From contig NC_087254.1 in assembly GCF_037042905.1 (NCBI RefSeq), forward strand, positions 19,586,603 through 19,650,602: 64,000 nt of DNA, in the 5' to 3' direction. Under the pieces are notes generated by a model that did not search any database, was not told where the DNA came from, and worked only from the letters and a program-made list of their open reading frames with translations. This stretch comes from Lytechinus pictus (taxonomy: Eukaryota > Echinodermata > Echinoidea > Temnopleuroida > Toxopneustidae). Position numbers and translations under genes: made by a program. Below, in pieces: positions 10,793 through 22,560 of this stretch; within the stretch, counting starts at the first letter, position 1, and every line of letters starts with the position of its first letter.

Positions 10793-13700
10793 CCATCTTG
10801 AACCACTTCGGTACTTTGGTGGAGCCAATGGCCGAGTTGGATGGTGAAGCCTGCCTCTTCTGTTGAGTGGATGATGATGACCCAAGGTCCCCGGAGGTCG
10901 ATGGCCGGTCTTCTATAGACGAGGATGCAGCTGAACCAGAAGTTGATGTACTTTCTGCTGATATTGATCTTGTAATGCCAGTATTCATACTGTGTATTGA
11001 ATAAAAAATGAAATCACCATTAATGGATGTCTAAGCGTTCATTCAGAAATGATTACTTTCTTTTCAAAATCATTCAGAAAGCTTAGCCAGTACTCAAATG
11101 ATATAACATGAACATAAAATGTTTTAATATTTGGAATCATAATCATAGATGTAATAAAAGCCAACACCCCATTCACAAAAGACATATTTCCATCCAGTTA
11201 TTTCATTCTAAAATGTACATGTATATCAAACTTGCCCAATAATATGCACACTGATTTCAAATCCATTCAGAGTTTATTACAAGTATAATAGATTTACCCT
11301 TCTCTTAACAATGTTCAGAGTCATGTCATATGTATACCAATGGAAATGTGGGTGTGGCTAGTATGACACACCCCTTCCATTCCCCTTGATATGTAAACAT
11401 AAAGATTTTCTACACTATCTTATTGCCCATTATAATACCTACGTTTTTGCTACGACACATTCTGCTTGAAGGAGGGATGCCAAGTCACCCAGAGCATCCT
11501 CGTGGAGGTAATGATCTGGAATAGAAAAAATAAATCAGAAGTCAAGTTTGGGACCCTACCAACCATTCAGGATTGAAAATCATCTTCAGCATTGTTCACA
11601 TTACAAATATTTCAAGGTACAATTATATTCATGTATACTATGGAAGTGACACGGCTGAGTGGTCTCGGGCGCCCAACAAGATACATGAAAGTCCATGGTG
11701 TGAAACCTGGTGGGCGTTTCGTAAAGCTGTTTGTAAGATAAGAGCGACTTTAAAAACGACCGGTGATCCTGTCTTGTGGTAAAGAGTGTATTCATTGGCG
11801 ATGGTTTGGCATGTAAGAAAGGTTCACCAGTCGTTCTTAAAGTCGCTCTTAACTTACGAACAGCTTTATGAAATGGCCCCCCGGTAGAGTTTCATAAAGC
11901 TGCTCGTAAAGTTATGCATGACTTTATGGATGAATGGAACATGTTCTCAGATGCTAAGTCAGCTACATAGGAATATAACATTGAGCACAAGAAAGGGTTA
12001 CCAATCATGCATATAGTCATTTGTATCTTATGATCAGCTTCATGACACACCCACCAGGTCACGTCACTTCTGTCCTGGAGCAATGTGACATTGAAGAGCC
12101 ATCCCGGGTGTTAACAAAATCTGATTGATAGAAATATATGTAAAAATAAAAAACTAATGTGTCACTGAGCTCTTCATAATCATTTAAAAGTAAACAGATG
12201 CTGGACTTTTTGTGGACTGTTCAGAGCTAGTGTCGCAGCCCTGTCTGCAATTAACAACATGAGAATAATCCTTCAAATCAACATGGTTTAATCTCAAGAA
12301 AAGTCAGTTTTATAAACTTCTTACCCCTTGTAACTAGGGAACCAAAATGGACAACAGCAGCGGGAAACAGCTTTGCCTGGAAAATATAAAATATCAACGA
12401 TCTTTATGCTAAAGAAAAATATGAATCTTATTCATTTTTCTCTGATGGTACAACACACACAAGCCATTTACCAGACAGATGTTCAATGTCTTAATCTGTT
12501 GGAGACGAGTAAATAGCATAAATTTCTATATTCAAAATAACCCAACAGATAAATAATGCAGAAATATAATTTACCAAACTTAAAAAAAAGGGATTGTCAA
12601 GCATCTGAATGCAAATATTTTTATTTGAAGAAAAAAAATATTAGGGTAATGGGAAATTAACACCAATTATGTTAAAACAGGAGAATATTGGGCTATCTAG
12701 TTTAAAAATAGAAGTCACCAGTCATATGTATTGTCAGGTGTAACTTTCTTGAATGGGCCCTTAGTCTCAGGCCATGAAGTTCTGGCATTCCAAGATTTAC
12801 ATCAACAGCACAAATTTCTTTTCTTAAAAGTGATTGTTTTAATGCTAATTTGTGTATTTATTCCATTTTCATATGTATGAGCAATAGATGGCTAACGTAA
12901 GTTTGCTTGGCTATTGTTCACAAAGCCATGTACATGTATATTGTACATTTCAATACTTTTTCAAAAATATCAATATACAGGCATACAATACCTTGAAGAG
13001 GGTCTCTGACATATCTTTCAAGACTGTTTTTGGTGGAGTTGTATCTAAAATATCAAAATATCAAAAGGGATAATGAGAAATAAATGAATAAATGCATCAT
13101 CATTTTATTCAATCAATTATACTAGAAACAAAACATAGGATTAAGTTTCAATGTTTAATTAAAAAGAAAAAGTTTGGTTAAAATTATTCTCAGTTATGAT
13201 GTATGGGTATAGCTGAAATGAAATAACATCTGTAATGGAAGTGCTGTACTTGCCAGATAAAAATACCAGTACGCAGATGCACTAAATTGAATAAAATTTT
13301 CAAGTTCAACTTATCTGAATTCAGATTTCTTTAGCACCATGATGGTATCGCTGCATCCCAATGGTCAATACGATAGTAAAATCGAATAAAGGATTTCACA
13401 GTAATTAACATTGCATGGTAAAGTTATGATAGTACAGCTCTTACACAACAGGGCCAATGACCCTTCACAGAGTAAATTATTCTTGTCTTATATTCATAAT
13501 ATCATTTTCTTCTTAATCCACAAGTACAATAAAAGATGATAGTTGATGACGTATAAGAGTGACTTACAAAGATGAAATGATTGCTCTTTGTCGGCTAAAT
13601 TAGATTTCACAAATTCCTTCACAGCTTCAACTACGGCAAACAAAAGAATAGGAAAGTATGCAAACAACAGTCAAAACATGAAATATCAGAGGAAACATGA

Positions 13701-16700
13701 TAGTTTTCTAAAAACTTAATTATTTTGTATCTAACATACAATTTTCAGCATTATTCACATAGAATAGGATAACATTGCAGTAACTTACATGGAAATCTTT
13801 ATGTGCCGTTGAATTCAAGTTACATAGAATTAGGGAATCCCTGGCTCTTTACTATCAAAGCCTATTCTGTGATTTCAATTAATAAGACTTTGACAAAGAT
13901 AACTGCAGTCCCTACAGGTGTGAATCACTACAGAGAAACACAACATAACATAAGACAATGAACATTACTCTCCTTCCCCTTACAAAAATAGCATTAAAGA
14001 TAAATGCCAGTTGTGGTAACGATCTCAAAATGATTTTTTACAGAATCCAATAGAATGACCACCCAAGTGTCTGTTTGTGTGAATAAAAAATATGTGCCAA
14101 AGGATTCTGGAAGAAATTGTGTAATTGCTGAGAAATAAGCAAAATAAGCGCGGATTCGGGCATTTCCGTCGGGTCTTTATTCCAGCGATAATAATATAAA
14201 CTGTCCCACGTGTGCCTATCTGTGTTGGCGATCTTCAGTGTGATCGTTTTTCAGCTTAGATTTTATGATTTCACAAAAATCAGTTTATGTAACAACACCA
14301 GATCTAGATCCACACTGATATAGTACTACTAAACCTTGGTTTTACAGACTTTCTCATGAAATCAGTGTTTTACTGCAACTACTTTCATTTAGCTTTCATC
14401 CATGGAGAAGACTCATTTGTTACAAAAGTAAAATCACTGAATGAGGAAGATATATCCTCCACTTACCCGTTTCCTGAGGCCTGAAGAATCCCTGTAGAAT
14501 GATACGGTCTGGGAAGTGGATCCTAACCACAACCTACGATACAAATAACAAACCAATATCCAAATAAATGCTTTTGTCACAGCTTTGATAAAAAGTGGTT
14601 AAAATCCAAGGCCTGGTATGACTGCTTAAAAAGAAATGACTACAACAAACACCATACATGAAGAAAAGAATAGTAGAAAGACAATGAAAGATTAGATCAT
14701 AGTATTCTTGGTGAAAAAAATAAATCTTACCTTCTCATATTTCTTCATCTTCATCTTATCCTGAGCTTCTCTCATGGCCTTTGTTTCTAGTTGTTTTCCA
14801 GAATCAGCACTATAAATGGAAAAAAAAGGGAATGTCATTCAGTCCAATGTAGATTCATAAATTATGCAACAAAAGTAGTATTTGCTTTTCTTTTGGTCAG
14901 TCAAGGATTCAATTACTTGAAATAAATGCATAAATCACCTCATTCTGAACAAAAGGTTCATTTAAAATGTCACCGCATGGAAAAGTAGACTTGAATGAAA
15001 GAAAAAAGCTTTGTTATATCAGGAATTTATCATGATTCTATCAAAAGCTTCTAAAAATTTACAATAATTGAAAAAAAATATCATAATATAAAAATAGTTG
15101 GAGTTGACATCATTGCCTCCTCTTTTGCATACTGCCCTGGACATACGTATTGCTGTTTTGTGGAAATAAGCAAAACTTTGTAACACAAATACTCTTTTAA
15201 TCTACAGAAGGTTCTTTTCTGGAAGAAATACAAAGTGTTTTCCAAAAGACTGATTTGTTTGAATGAAGAGTTGTGGAGAGACACGGTCAATCCTAAGCAC
15301 AATCTAAAGATATCCCTTTACTCATCAAATGTTTTGATTCCATCCCTAGATGCCAATTGGTTGATTTCAAACCTCTGCAATTCTATTATGAAGTTAATCA
15401 ACAAACCTTTGATGTCTGAGATCAGAAAGCCTCTTCCTCACATCATCCACCGTCAGATCAAAAAACTCATCAGGAACATCGCTAGATTGGTCAAATTTGA
15501 TCTGATCCTGGTCTGGAGAAAAGACTAGTTGATTCCTCTCACAAGGCTTTGATAATAATTAAAAAAAAATCAATATTTGATTTTGCATTTTATTATTTTA
15601 GTAGTTAAATTATCAATACTAAAACCATACCAGTTGAGGCTATGGTGAGACTAATAGAGTAAATTTTTCAATATCATTTATGAAATTACTTTTGTGATGA
15701 TTAATATGATTCACAGGAGACTAAATAAAGAATAAATGAGTGATATGCATACCTTTGAACTAATGTCTTGTTTCATTTTTCCTTTGCCTTTATCAGTTTC
15801 TTCTGTGTTCTTTGGTTCTGGAAACTGATAGAATGGAAAAGTTTGTTATGAAGTGCAAATATAAATGATTATAAATGTATAAGAAAGAAGGAGAGAGAAA
15901 GATACAAATTGTAACAATATATGACTTAAAAATATAATTTGAAATTCTTATAAAACTTGAACTGCTAATGAAATGTATGTTTGTTTGGTAAGAATCTAAA
16001 GGTAATATACACCAGAGGGATTGAGGCCGTTTCAAAAAGATTTAAGAGCGACTTAAAGAGCACTTAATTTCCCAGTTGCTAATGAAATGTATGTTTGTTT
16101 TGTAAAAATGCTAAAGGTAATATACACCAGAGGGATTGAGGCTGTTTCAAAAAGATTTAAGAGTGACTTAAAGAGCACTTAACATCCCAGTTGCATATCA
16201 TATGTAACACACCAACGCACTGATCATATTATTGGTAAGTGCACACTCATTAATGCATATCTATCAACAAGATTGTGCATTAAATGAGACACACGCTAGC
16301 ATTTCACGCTAAACTTTTGAAACAGCCATCATGATTTAACAACAACATTCATCCATCCACAATGTTTACCTTAAAGTCAGCAAAAGCATGAACAGGTGGT
16401 TTGGGTTCTCTCCTACGAGGAGGTTGATGGTTCATGACTCCTTGTGATTGCTGTGCCATAGAATCCATCAGAGCTTCCTCCATTGACTTCACCATCTGAA
16501 CGAAAATAACAGTGAATAATTGCCAAACAATGTTCATATATCACTTTTCTTCAGCAATGCATAACATATAAACCAATTGCAATGGTTCATAAGGTAGTAT
16601 TTATTGTCCAAATAAATAATTAGAAATTTGCAGTTTTACATGGTATTGAACATACAAAACATAACATAGAAAATGAACATATTTGAAAAAGTCAAACATT

Positions 16701-19700
16701 GACATGCTATATACGAATATACACGTGCATAGGATTTAGAGCGTTTTGTGCAATCAAATTGACATAAAAATTAAGATGGAAATTTGAATTTGAATTGGAA
16801 TTAGAACTAATATTAGAAATTGAAATGGAATTGGAATTAAAGTCAGTAAAATAAAATAAGGCAATGGATGGACTATAATGAGATCCTTTGTAGAAAGAGA
16901 CACAATCAAATGTAAAATTTCCAACTAATCAAAAGCTAGCATTTAAAAAAAATCATAATTGAAATCTATGTGAATGACAGAACATTTGCTCTTGATCTAG
17001 AAAGGTCATGTTGGCATACTTTGTAATAGTGTGACACAATTACCTGTGTTGCCATTTTCAATTTTTCAAACTGGCTAAATTAAAAAAATAACTTTACGAA
17101 CTGGAAATATATTAAAGAAAATTTAGTTCTGACTTGTGACAGGTTATTGACTAACCTCTTCTTCTTTTTCAAGTAGGTTCTGTATCCTTCTCCTTGCATA
17201 TTCATCCAGAGTCATTCCTTCCTGCTTCTCAATGTCCTTTACAACTTTCTCTGTTTTCTCTTCCTTTGATATTCCTTCTTCTTTGCTTGTAGAAGGTTGG
17301 TGACTCTCTTTTGGCCTTACACTCTGATCTTGAGCTACTGTCCTTTCTTTGAGGAGTGAGTTATCACATTCAATAGCAGGAGAATCGGCCTGTTCGGATT
17401 TCGTTTCTACCACATCAACTTCCATTACAGAATCGTCCCTATTATCAGAAGTGGTACAGTCCATGGCTGTAACGTTGGAACTAGTTTTCTGGGCAAGTTC
17501 ATTAGTAGGAGGTGCATTTTCAGTCAATTGAGGTGCTGGTTTTGATTCAATACTTGTTGGCAAATGACATTCTGCCACTTGGCCACCCCTTTGTGCATCT
17601 ATGGACTGATCCGATGATGCTGAAGCTTGTGCTGTGGTGGAAGAATCCATTTGATTTGAAGGGTGAGCAGGAGTATCAGCAATTGGCATTTTCTTTGGCT
17701 GGACTTTCTTCGGTGGTGGTGGAAGTTCAACTTCTCTATGCAATAACCTAAGAAACATTAAATCATAAAATAAAAATATGTGTCTTTGTCTAATACAATA
17801 ATTCATTTCTATCTCAGCACAAAGAGTTGTATATCGTTGATGGGCTACTAAAACCTTGTATCTCTGAATTTTACATTTTATGAACAACTCAGAAAAAGTA
17901 GTACTCTATAATTAAGGCATACATTATATTCTACACTTTCAGATGAAACAACTATTCTAAATCTAATATCAAGATATATTCATTTATATCCCTTACTGAA
18001 AATTTGTTGCTATTTGATTGGTCGAGAGCCCTTTACGTGACTTATCATAATTTCACCAGAAAAAACAAAATTCATCAGAGATCACAATAGATTGTGACGT
18101 CAGTGTAGAATAGTTTTTTTTTATACTATTTTGCGTCTGACAGCAAACCACCCGATCAGGAACCGGCTAGCAGATGATAAGCCAATTTGCTTACCGTAAA
18201 TTAGAGCTAAGCCGATCTAGATTTTGTCCAGATCATGGAGATGAGCCAATTAGGACTAAATTACCAATATAATTTCACCAGAAAAAACAAAATTCATCAG
18301 AGATCACAATAGATTGTGACGTCAGTGTAGAATAGTTTTTTTTTATACTATTTTGCGTCTGACAGCAAACCACCCGATCAGGAACCGGCTAGCAGATGAT
18401 AAGCCAATTTTGCTTACCGTAAATTAGAGCTAAGCCGATCTAGATTTTGTCCAGATCATGGAGATGAGCCAATTAGGACTAAATTACCAATATTTTTCAT
18501 TCAAACTTTAATGTGGAAGGGATATAAAACAAATAAACCGGGCATTTCTTTCAAAAGTGTACGGGAAATATTTTATCCTCGGTTGGTCCGGCACTGTTAT
18601 TGCTGGACCAAACCCGGAATATTTGTATAAATAATGCATCTGAATCATTCATATTGCAGTTTGCATTTGACATGACCCAGGACTTGAAACAAAACCACTC
18701 ACCCTTCAAACCAGCTTAGTGGCTAACATCATTACCTTATAATAGCTCTTCCTCCCATCAGTCCAAGGCCTCTCAGTGTGGTTGCTTTCAACCATTCCTC
18801 ACCAATAACCTTGAAAAAGAAACACAAAGACAACTAGGACATCAATGTTGAAATAACACCAAGTGCTGGTATAGCTCAACAACACTTTTACCATGACGCA
18901 AAAAAATGTTCATATGTAATAGTCACATTCCAAGAATGCATTCTGACCCTTGTTTTATTTCTTACTAAGGTATCACATCTTTTTGGGAGTGTCATTTATG
19001 TATCGGCATTTATTGACTCACTGAACCTATAGCTTGTGTAATGAAAAGGAACAGGAAAATTTGATTTATTTGTGTAAATTAGAGACTGTACATGTCATTC
19101 ACTGAGCCTAAATTTTCAAATCAAAGAGGGTATTCAATACAAAATCTGCAACTCCCAAGAAATGATAAATGAATGAAATATATAAATCAGATATCAATGA
19201 ATAACTGAGCTCAGTACCTCCTCTGTCATGTAGATGCAGATTGGATGGACAGATGTTCCACTGTCAGATGGAGGACAAGTCAAAGAAGGCCTGTAAAGAA
19301 TAAATATGAGACAGGAAATTACTATGCAAGCAGAATAGCTTCACATATGTTGCTTTAAGAGAAGCTTTGTTTTGCCTTAAATGATAAGCTTATATTATAT
19401 TCAGAAGGATCATAAATTGATAAAATCATAACAATAGGTACCAATGAAAGCTGCTTGATGTGGTGGAGGAAACAAAATACTGTTCAAACATTGACACTTC
19501 AATGTATGGACAATATTGAGTACATGATATATATATCTTTTCATCTATCATGATATTGGTAACAATTGACATTTTAATGTGTTTCCGGCAGTTTAATCTG
19601 TGTTAGGTAGACATTCTTATTACTCCAGATCTCGCAATGCATTTAACTGTAAAAAAAGAATATTTCACTAAAAAAGTAGTAAAGAAATTATATTTCAGTA

Positions 19701-22309
19701 AGATTTTGCAGTAAAGATAACAAGAGAAATAGGAAAACCTTATTCAAACCAAGATGTCAGAATGATAAAAAATTCATATTCTTTCCTCCATTATCAGCAT
19801 AGTTGAGAAATCTGCTACTCCAATCAAAATCATCAGAGGCCATGGAGAGGGTCATAAAAAGGAAATCCCTAACCAATATTCCCTCCAGGAAGAGTTCCTT
19901 TTACGACACCCACCAAAAGTGGAGAAAAAAATATAGGCCTATATATTGGGGTTAGGGTTGCTGTCGCAAAGGAACTCTTTGCTTACCTCCATCTCCATTC
20001 TAATCTCAGTAAACTCATTACTTTGTGAATGTTCCCTCTACTCTCACCTGTCACTGCTCTGACCATCCCAGTGCTGTAGAATATCCCAGAGGGAGGATGA
20101 AGACTCAAAGCTATGCTGAAGCCGTTCACCCGTGAACAACTGCAACGCCACCGTGGTGGAGCCAGACCGATTGCGTGGGACATCTGATTTAACCAGCTCC
20201 AGCTTGGCATTGTTGGGTACATTGGAATATCGGAAAGGAACCTGGACATCTAGGACGGTCCTCTGGTGTCTTCAAGTCAGAGTGAAATAAAAGCAATCAA
20301 CATTGGAATATCAGAGAGGAACCTGTCTTTGTGGTCAATTCATGATGAAGATTACCCGACTATGGTGCCCATTTTTGTTCTGCCAAAGATATGACTGAAT
20401 TAGCGAAGCTACTAACTAACCCCTGTGATCTTTTATTGATAAGCTTAGATCCATGATGAAATTATCCATCATATGTCAAATGTCCAAAAGATTCAATGTG
20501 TAATCATCAGGAAAACAACTAAATCAAGTCTGTCTTGGATTTTTGCATTCACATCATTCCCTATTTCAAGAACTGCAAGCTAGAAATATTGCTCTTAAAG
20601 GGTTCTTTTTCCAAGATATTCACTTTTGAGTGAAAATAATTTCAGGTACTTATCTTATTGAATGATGAACAATTTTACAACTCATTCAAAGATGATATTT
20701 AAAAATTTTCTGAGCATCACCATTTATAAATCAAGCAATTACACTATAATGCACTTTAAGATCAATCCAAATAAAAATACATTCTTTTTCACAAAGAGAT
20801 TGATCTACTGTGCAACTAAAAGGGACAGGAGGATTTATCTCTCCTCATAAAAGAAAGTAATACAGATGCTTTTATTTTCAGACCTGTGCCACTGTACATA
20901 GTTACATACCGGTAATTAGAATTCTTTACAATTTAAAACTTTGTGAGGATAAAGATACTTACTAGTATGGTAGGGGGCCCTAAAGCTACGCACCACTCCA
21001 ATGCGCATGCAATTTCAATTGCAAAATGCGCACTCTGTGTGGAGCTAGTGACTGCAGTGTGACGAACGATTCCTATTCATTTTTTTCTATAGAGGCTGCA
21101 ATAAATCGCTAAATACAGAGAAAACCAGCAACTGTTTGGAATTTTGGAGTTATATTCACTTTGATTTCATATTTTCCTATAAGAATATGAACATTATTTA
21201 GAAGTCTAGGCACAGGAAATACTTTTTCTTTGCATGATAAATTGAGTGCGTAGCTTTTAGGACCCCTTCTAATCGGGCGGCGAAATCAAGAGGTGTTCGG
21301 AAAACACGGCGGGATTTTCGTATTAGTGAGTTTTGTGATATTTTCTTTTTGGTTATGAATCTTTACAATATTTAACACAAATTTGTGAAAGATGATTTGT
21401 TAGAATATTAAAATTGGCATAGTTTTTATCGTTTGTAAACAAAGTGCGTAGCTTTAGGTCCCCCCATCATATACTATATCCAAAAATGAAAAAGATAAAT
21501 TGTCAGGATTCCCTAGTAGTGACAACCATTATACTAACCAATACAATTCACAAATACAGACAGATTTCATATTTGATATGCATCTACTAGACAAAATAGC
21601 CCATGACTTTCAAGACTTTGCTCACTCCCTCCCTATCTCTGAAAGACTTACTTCAAATTGTGATCATCTGCATTAAACTTCTGTTTCTGACACACTGTCT
21701 CGATGATCTGAAAATGAAAATCAATATCAATGACATATTATACAAATAATTACAGAAGCTTTATTGCAGCCATCACAAACCTTTTTTTTTTATTTGAACA
21801 GATTAAATGCCAATCTTGTTTCTCTTTTTCATGGAAAAGAACTTGGAATCACTGCTATAATTTAAATCTAAGCTAGCTGCCTCGAATCTAACATGGATCT
21901 TATTTCATAAATTGTGCCATAGCATAGCCATAACTTAGCCATAGGCCTAACTGTTAGTCGGACAGTGTGGGCGGCGGCAGGGCTCTTTCACACACACTAT
22001 CAGTATCACCGAGTCTTCATATACCTTCATATACACTAGCCCGGTGGTGACGGGCAAATTAGCAATAGCATAGCTGTTCGCTAAGCTGCTCTCCAATGGC
22101 AATGCGATGGATGACACAGCGCAATTTCTCACGCAGCTCAAATGAATAATTTTCAAATTTCATAAGTAAACCAAACACCTTTGCACAAACAATTTTTTTA
22201 CTCACTTGAATAATAATATCAGACTTACCTCTAGGATTCTCGTATTAGGAGAAACTTTGACAATTTGTCGTCGTCCATTCGGACACAAGACGTTCACGTT
22301 GGATGCCAT
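10793..22309 (-). CDS. ASPSCR1: Tether containing UBX domain for GLUT4 (TUG/ASPL)
   Basis: Sixteen exons: 22229-22309, 21652-21707, 20048-20269, 19218-19290, 18736-18809, 17156-17747, 16370-16495, 15753-15824, 15407-15546, 14731-14809, 14467-14533, 13568-13630, 12992-13044, 12325-12376, 11443-11515, 10793-10989. All have GT-AG edges and matching phases (about 673 residues; vertebrate TUG is about 550). The start ATG at 22309 opens an N-terminal ubiquitin-like domain (VLCPNGRRQIVKVSP, then VPNNAKLEL). Exon 6 is a long, acidic, low-complexity linker and explains the extra length. Exons 9-14 carry the conserved DEFFDLTVDDVR segment and the UBX domain (FPDRIILQGFFRPQ, then TPPKTVL). Exon 16 ends in the conserved C-terminal VPKWFKM. 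In vertebrates TUG tethers GLUT4 vesicles near the Golgi and binds and disassembles p97/VCP hexamers. After codon 673 the frame either meets a GTAAGT donor (a tiny last exon not found) or reads on to a stop at 10689. Confidence 0.95.
11708..11883. mobile_element. Foldback MITE family A, copy 1 (ASPSCR1 intron)
   Basis: A palindromic element of about 176 bp. The left arm has GTTTCGTAAAGCTGTTTG and AGAGCGACTTTAAAAACGAC; the right arm is the inverse, ending GCTTTATGAAATGGCCCCCC. The outer ends read CCTGG and CCCCGG. It lies in the intron between exons 14 and 15, abutting copy 2. Confidence 0.9.
11881..12058. mobile_element. Foldback MITE family A, diverged copy 2
   Basis: It begins CCGGTAGAGTTTCATAAAGC and ends with the inverse CAGCTTCATGACACACCCAC. 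The layout and length match copy 1, but sequence identity is clearly lower. It is joined head-to-tail to copy 1, sharing the CCGG at the junction, so the younger copy seems to have landed at the edge of the older one. Confidence 0.75.
13994..14380. mobile_element. 400-bp MITE, copy 2 (ASPSCR1 intron)
   Basis: Diverged copy of the element at 8791-9192, in the same orientation, in the intron between exons 11 and 12. It shares TAAGCGCGGATTCGG, CCGTCGGGTCTTTATT and ACAGACTTTCTCATGAAATC. Its right terminal repeat is lost: the match stops near 14380. Confidence 0.85.
15963..16194. repeat. Tandem duplication, 114-bp unit
   Basis: Two adjacent copies (starts near 15963 and 16077) of a unit running from TGCTAATGAAATGTATGTTTG to AGAGCACTTAA...CCCAG, with a handful of substitutions. 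It lies in the intron between ASPSCR1 exons 7 and 8. The duplicated unit includes the left end of the MITE at 16138-16327. Confidence 0.9.
16138..16327. mobile_element. Small MITE with GGCTGTTTCAAAAAG ends
   Basis: Left end GGCTGTTTCAAAAAGATTTA, right end its inverse, CTTTTGAAACAGCC. About 190 bp and non-coding, in the same ASPSCR1 intron. A spare left end, produced by the 114-bp tandem duplication, sits just upstream at about 16024. Confidence 0.7.
18047..18491. repeat. Tandem duplication, 222-bp unit with CRE motif
   Basis: Two nearly identical copies (18047-18268 and 18269-18491) differing by about one inserted T, in the intron between ASPSCR1 exons 5 and 6. Each holds a perfect TGACGTCA palindrome (18095-18102 and 18317-18324), the consensus CREB/ATF site. 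Flanking TTTATATCCCTT near 17987 and AAGGGATATAAA near 18517 are inverted, suggesting the pair sits inside a larger MITE. Confidence 0.9.
20968..21468. mobile_element. MITE with CTAAAGCTACGCAC ends, composite
   Basis: The left end at about 20971 reads TAGGGGGCCCTAAAGCTACG. Inverted ends occur twice to the right, at about 21244-21268 (GTGCGTAGCTTTTAGGACCCC) and 21443-21467. The simplest reading is one element of about 300 bp plus a second, partly overlapping or truncated copy. It lies in the intron between ASPSCR1 exons 2 and 3 and has no coding capacity. Confidence 0.8.
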
Positions 22310-22560
22310 TTTCACTCTTTACTACATGTAGTCTTTCTCGAAGCTTTTTAACAAAAACAACTTTTCGCTTGTATCATATCAAGCGCTTGAGCCATTAAGG
22401 GGGGGGGGGGGTCCGACCGTCTCCGACGGGCACACAATTTACAATTATATTACATTTCGTTGGGAAGGAGCGGGGTAAAATTCAGGTTTTGTTGAAAGTT
22501 GATGGCCTGTTATTAAATTCATTTGTAGATGGGGTGGGGCCGGGCGGGGTTATTCAAGAA
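22310..22560 (-). promoter_or_regulatory. Putative ASPSCR1 promoter region
   Basis: The 250 bp upstream of the ASPSCR1 start codon are richer in CpG than their surroundings (TCCGACCGTCTCCGACGG near 22412) and hold a 12-G run at about 22398. No TATA box at a convincing distance was seen. This is placement by position only. Confidence 0.3.

Noticed and set aside
15235-15528. 97-codon plus-strand frame inside ASPSCR1
   Set aside because: It overlaps exon 9 in antisense and is a shadow of that conserved minus-strand exon.
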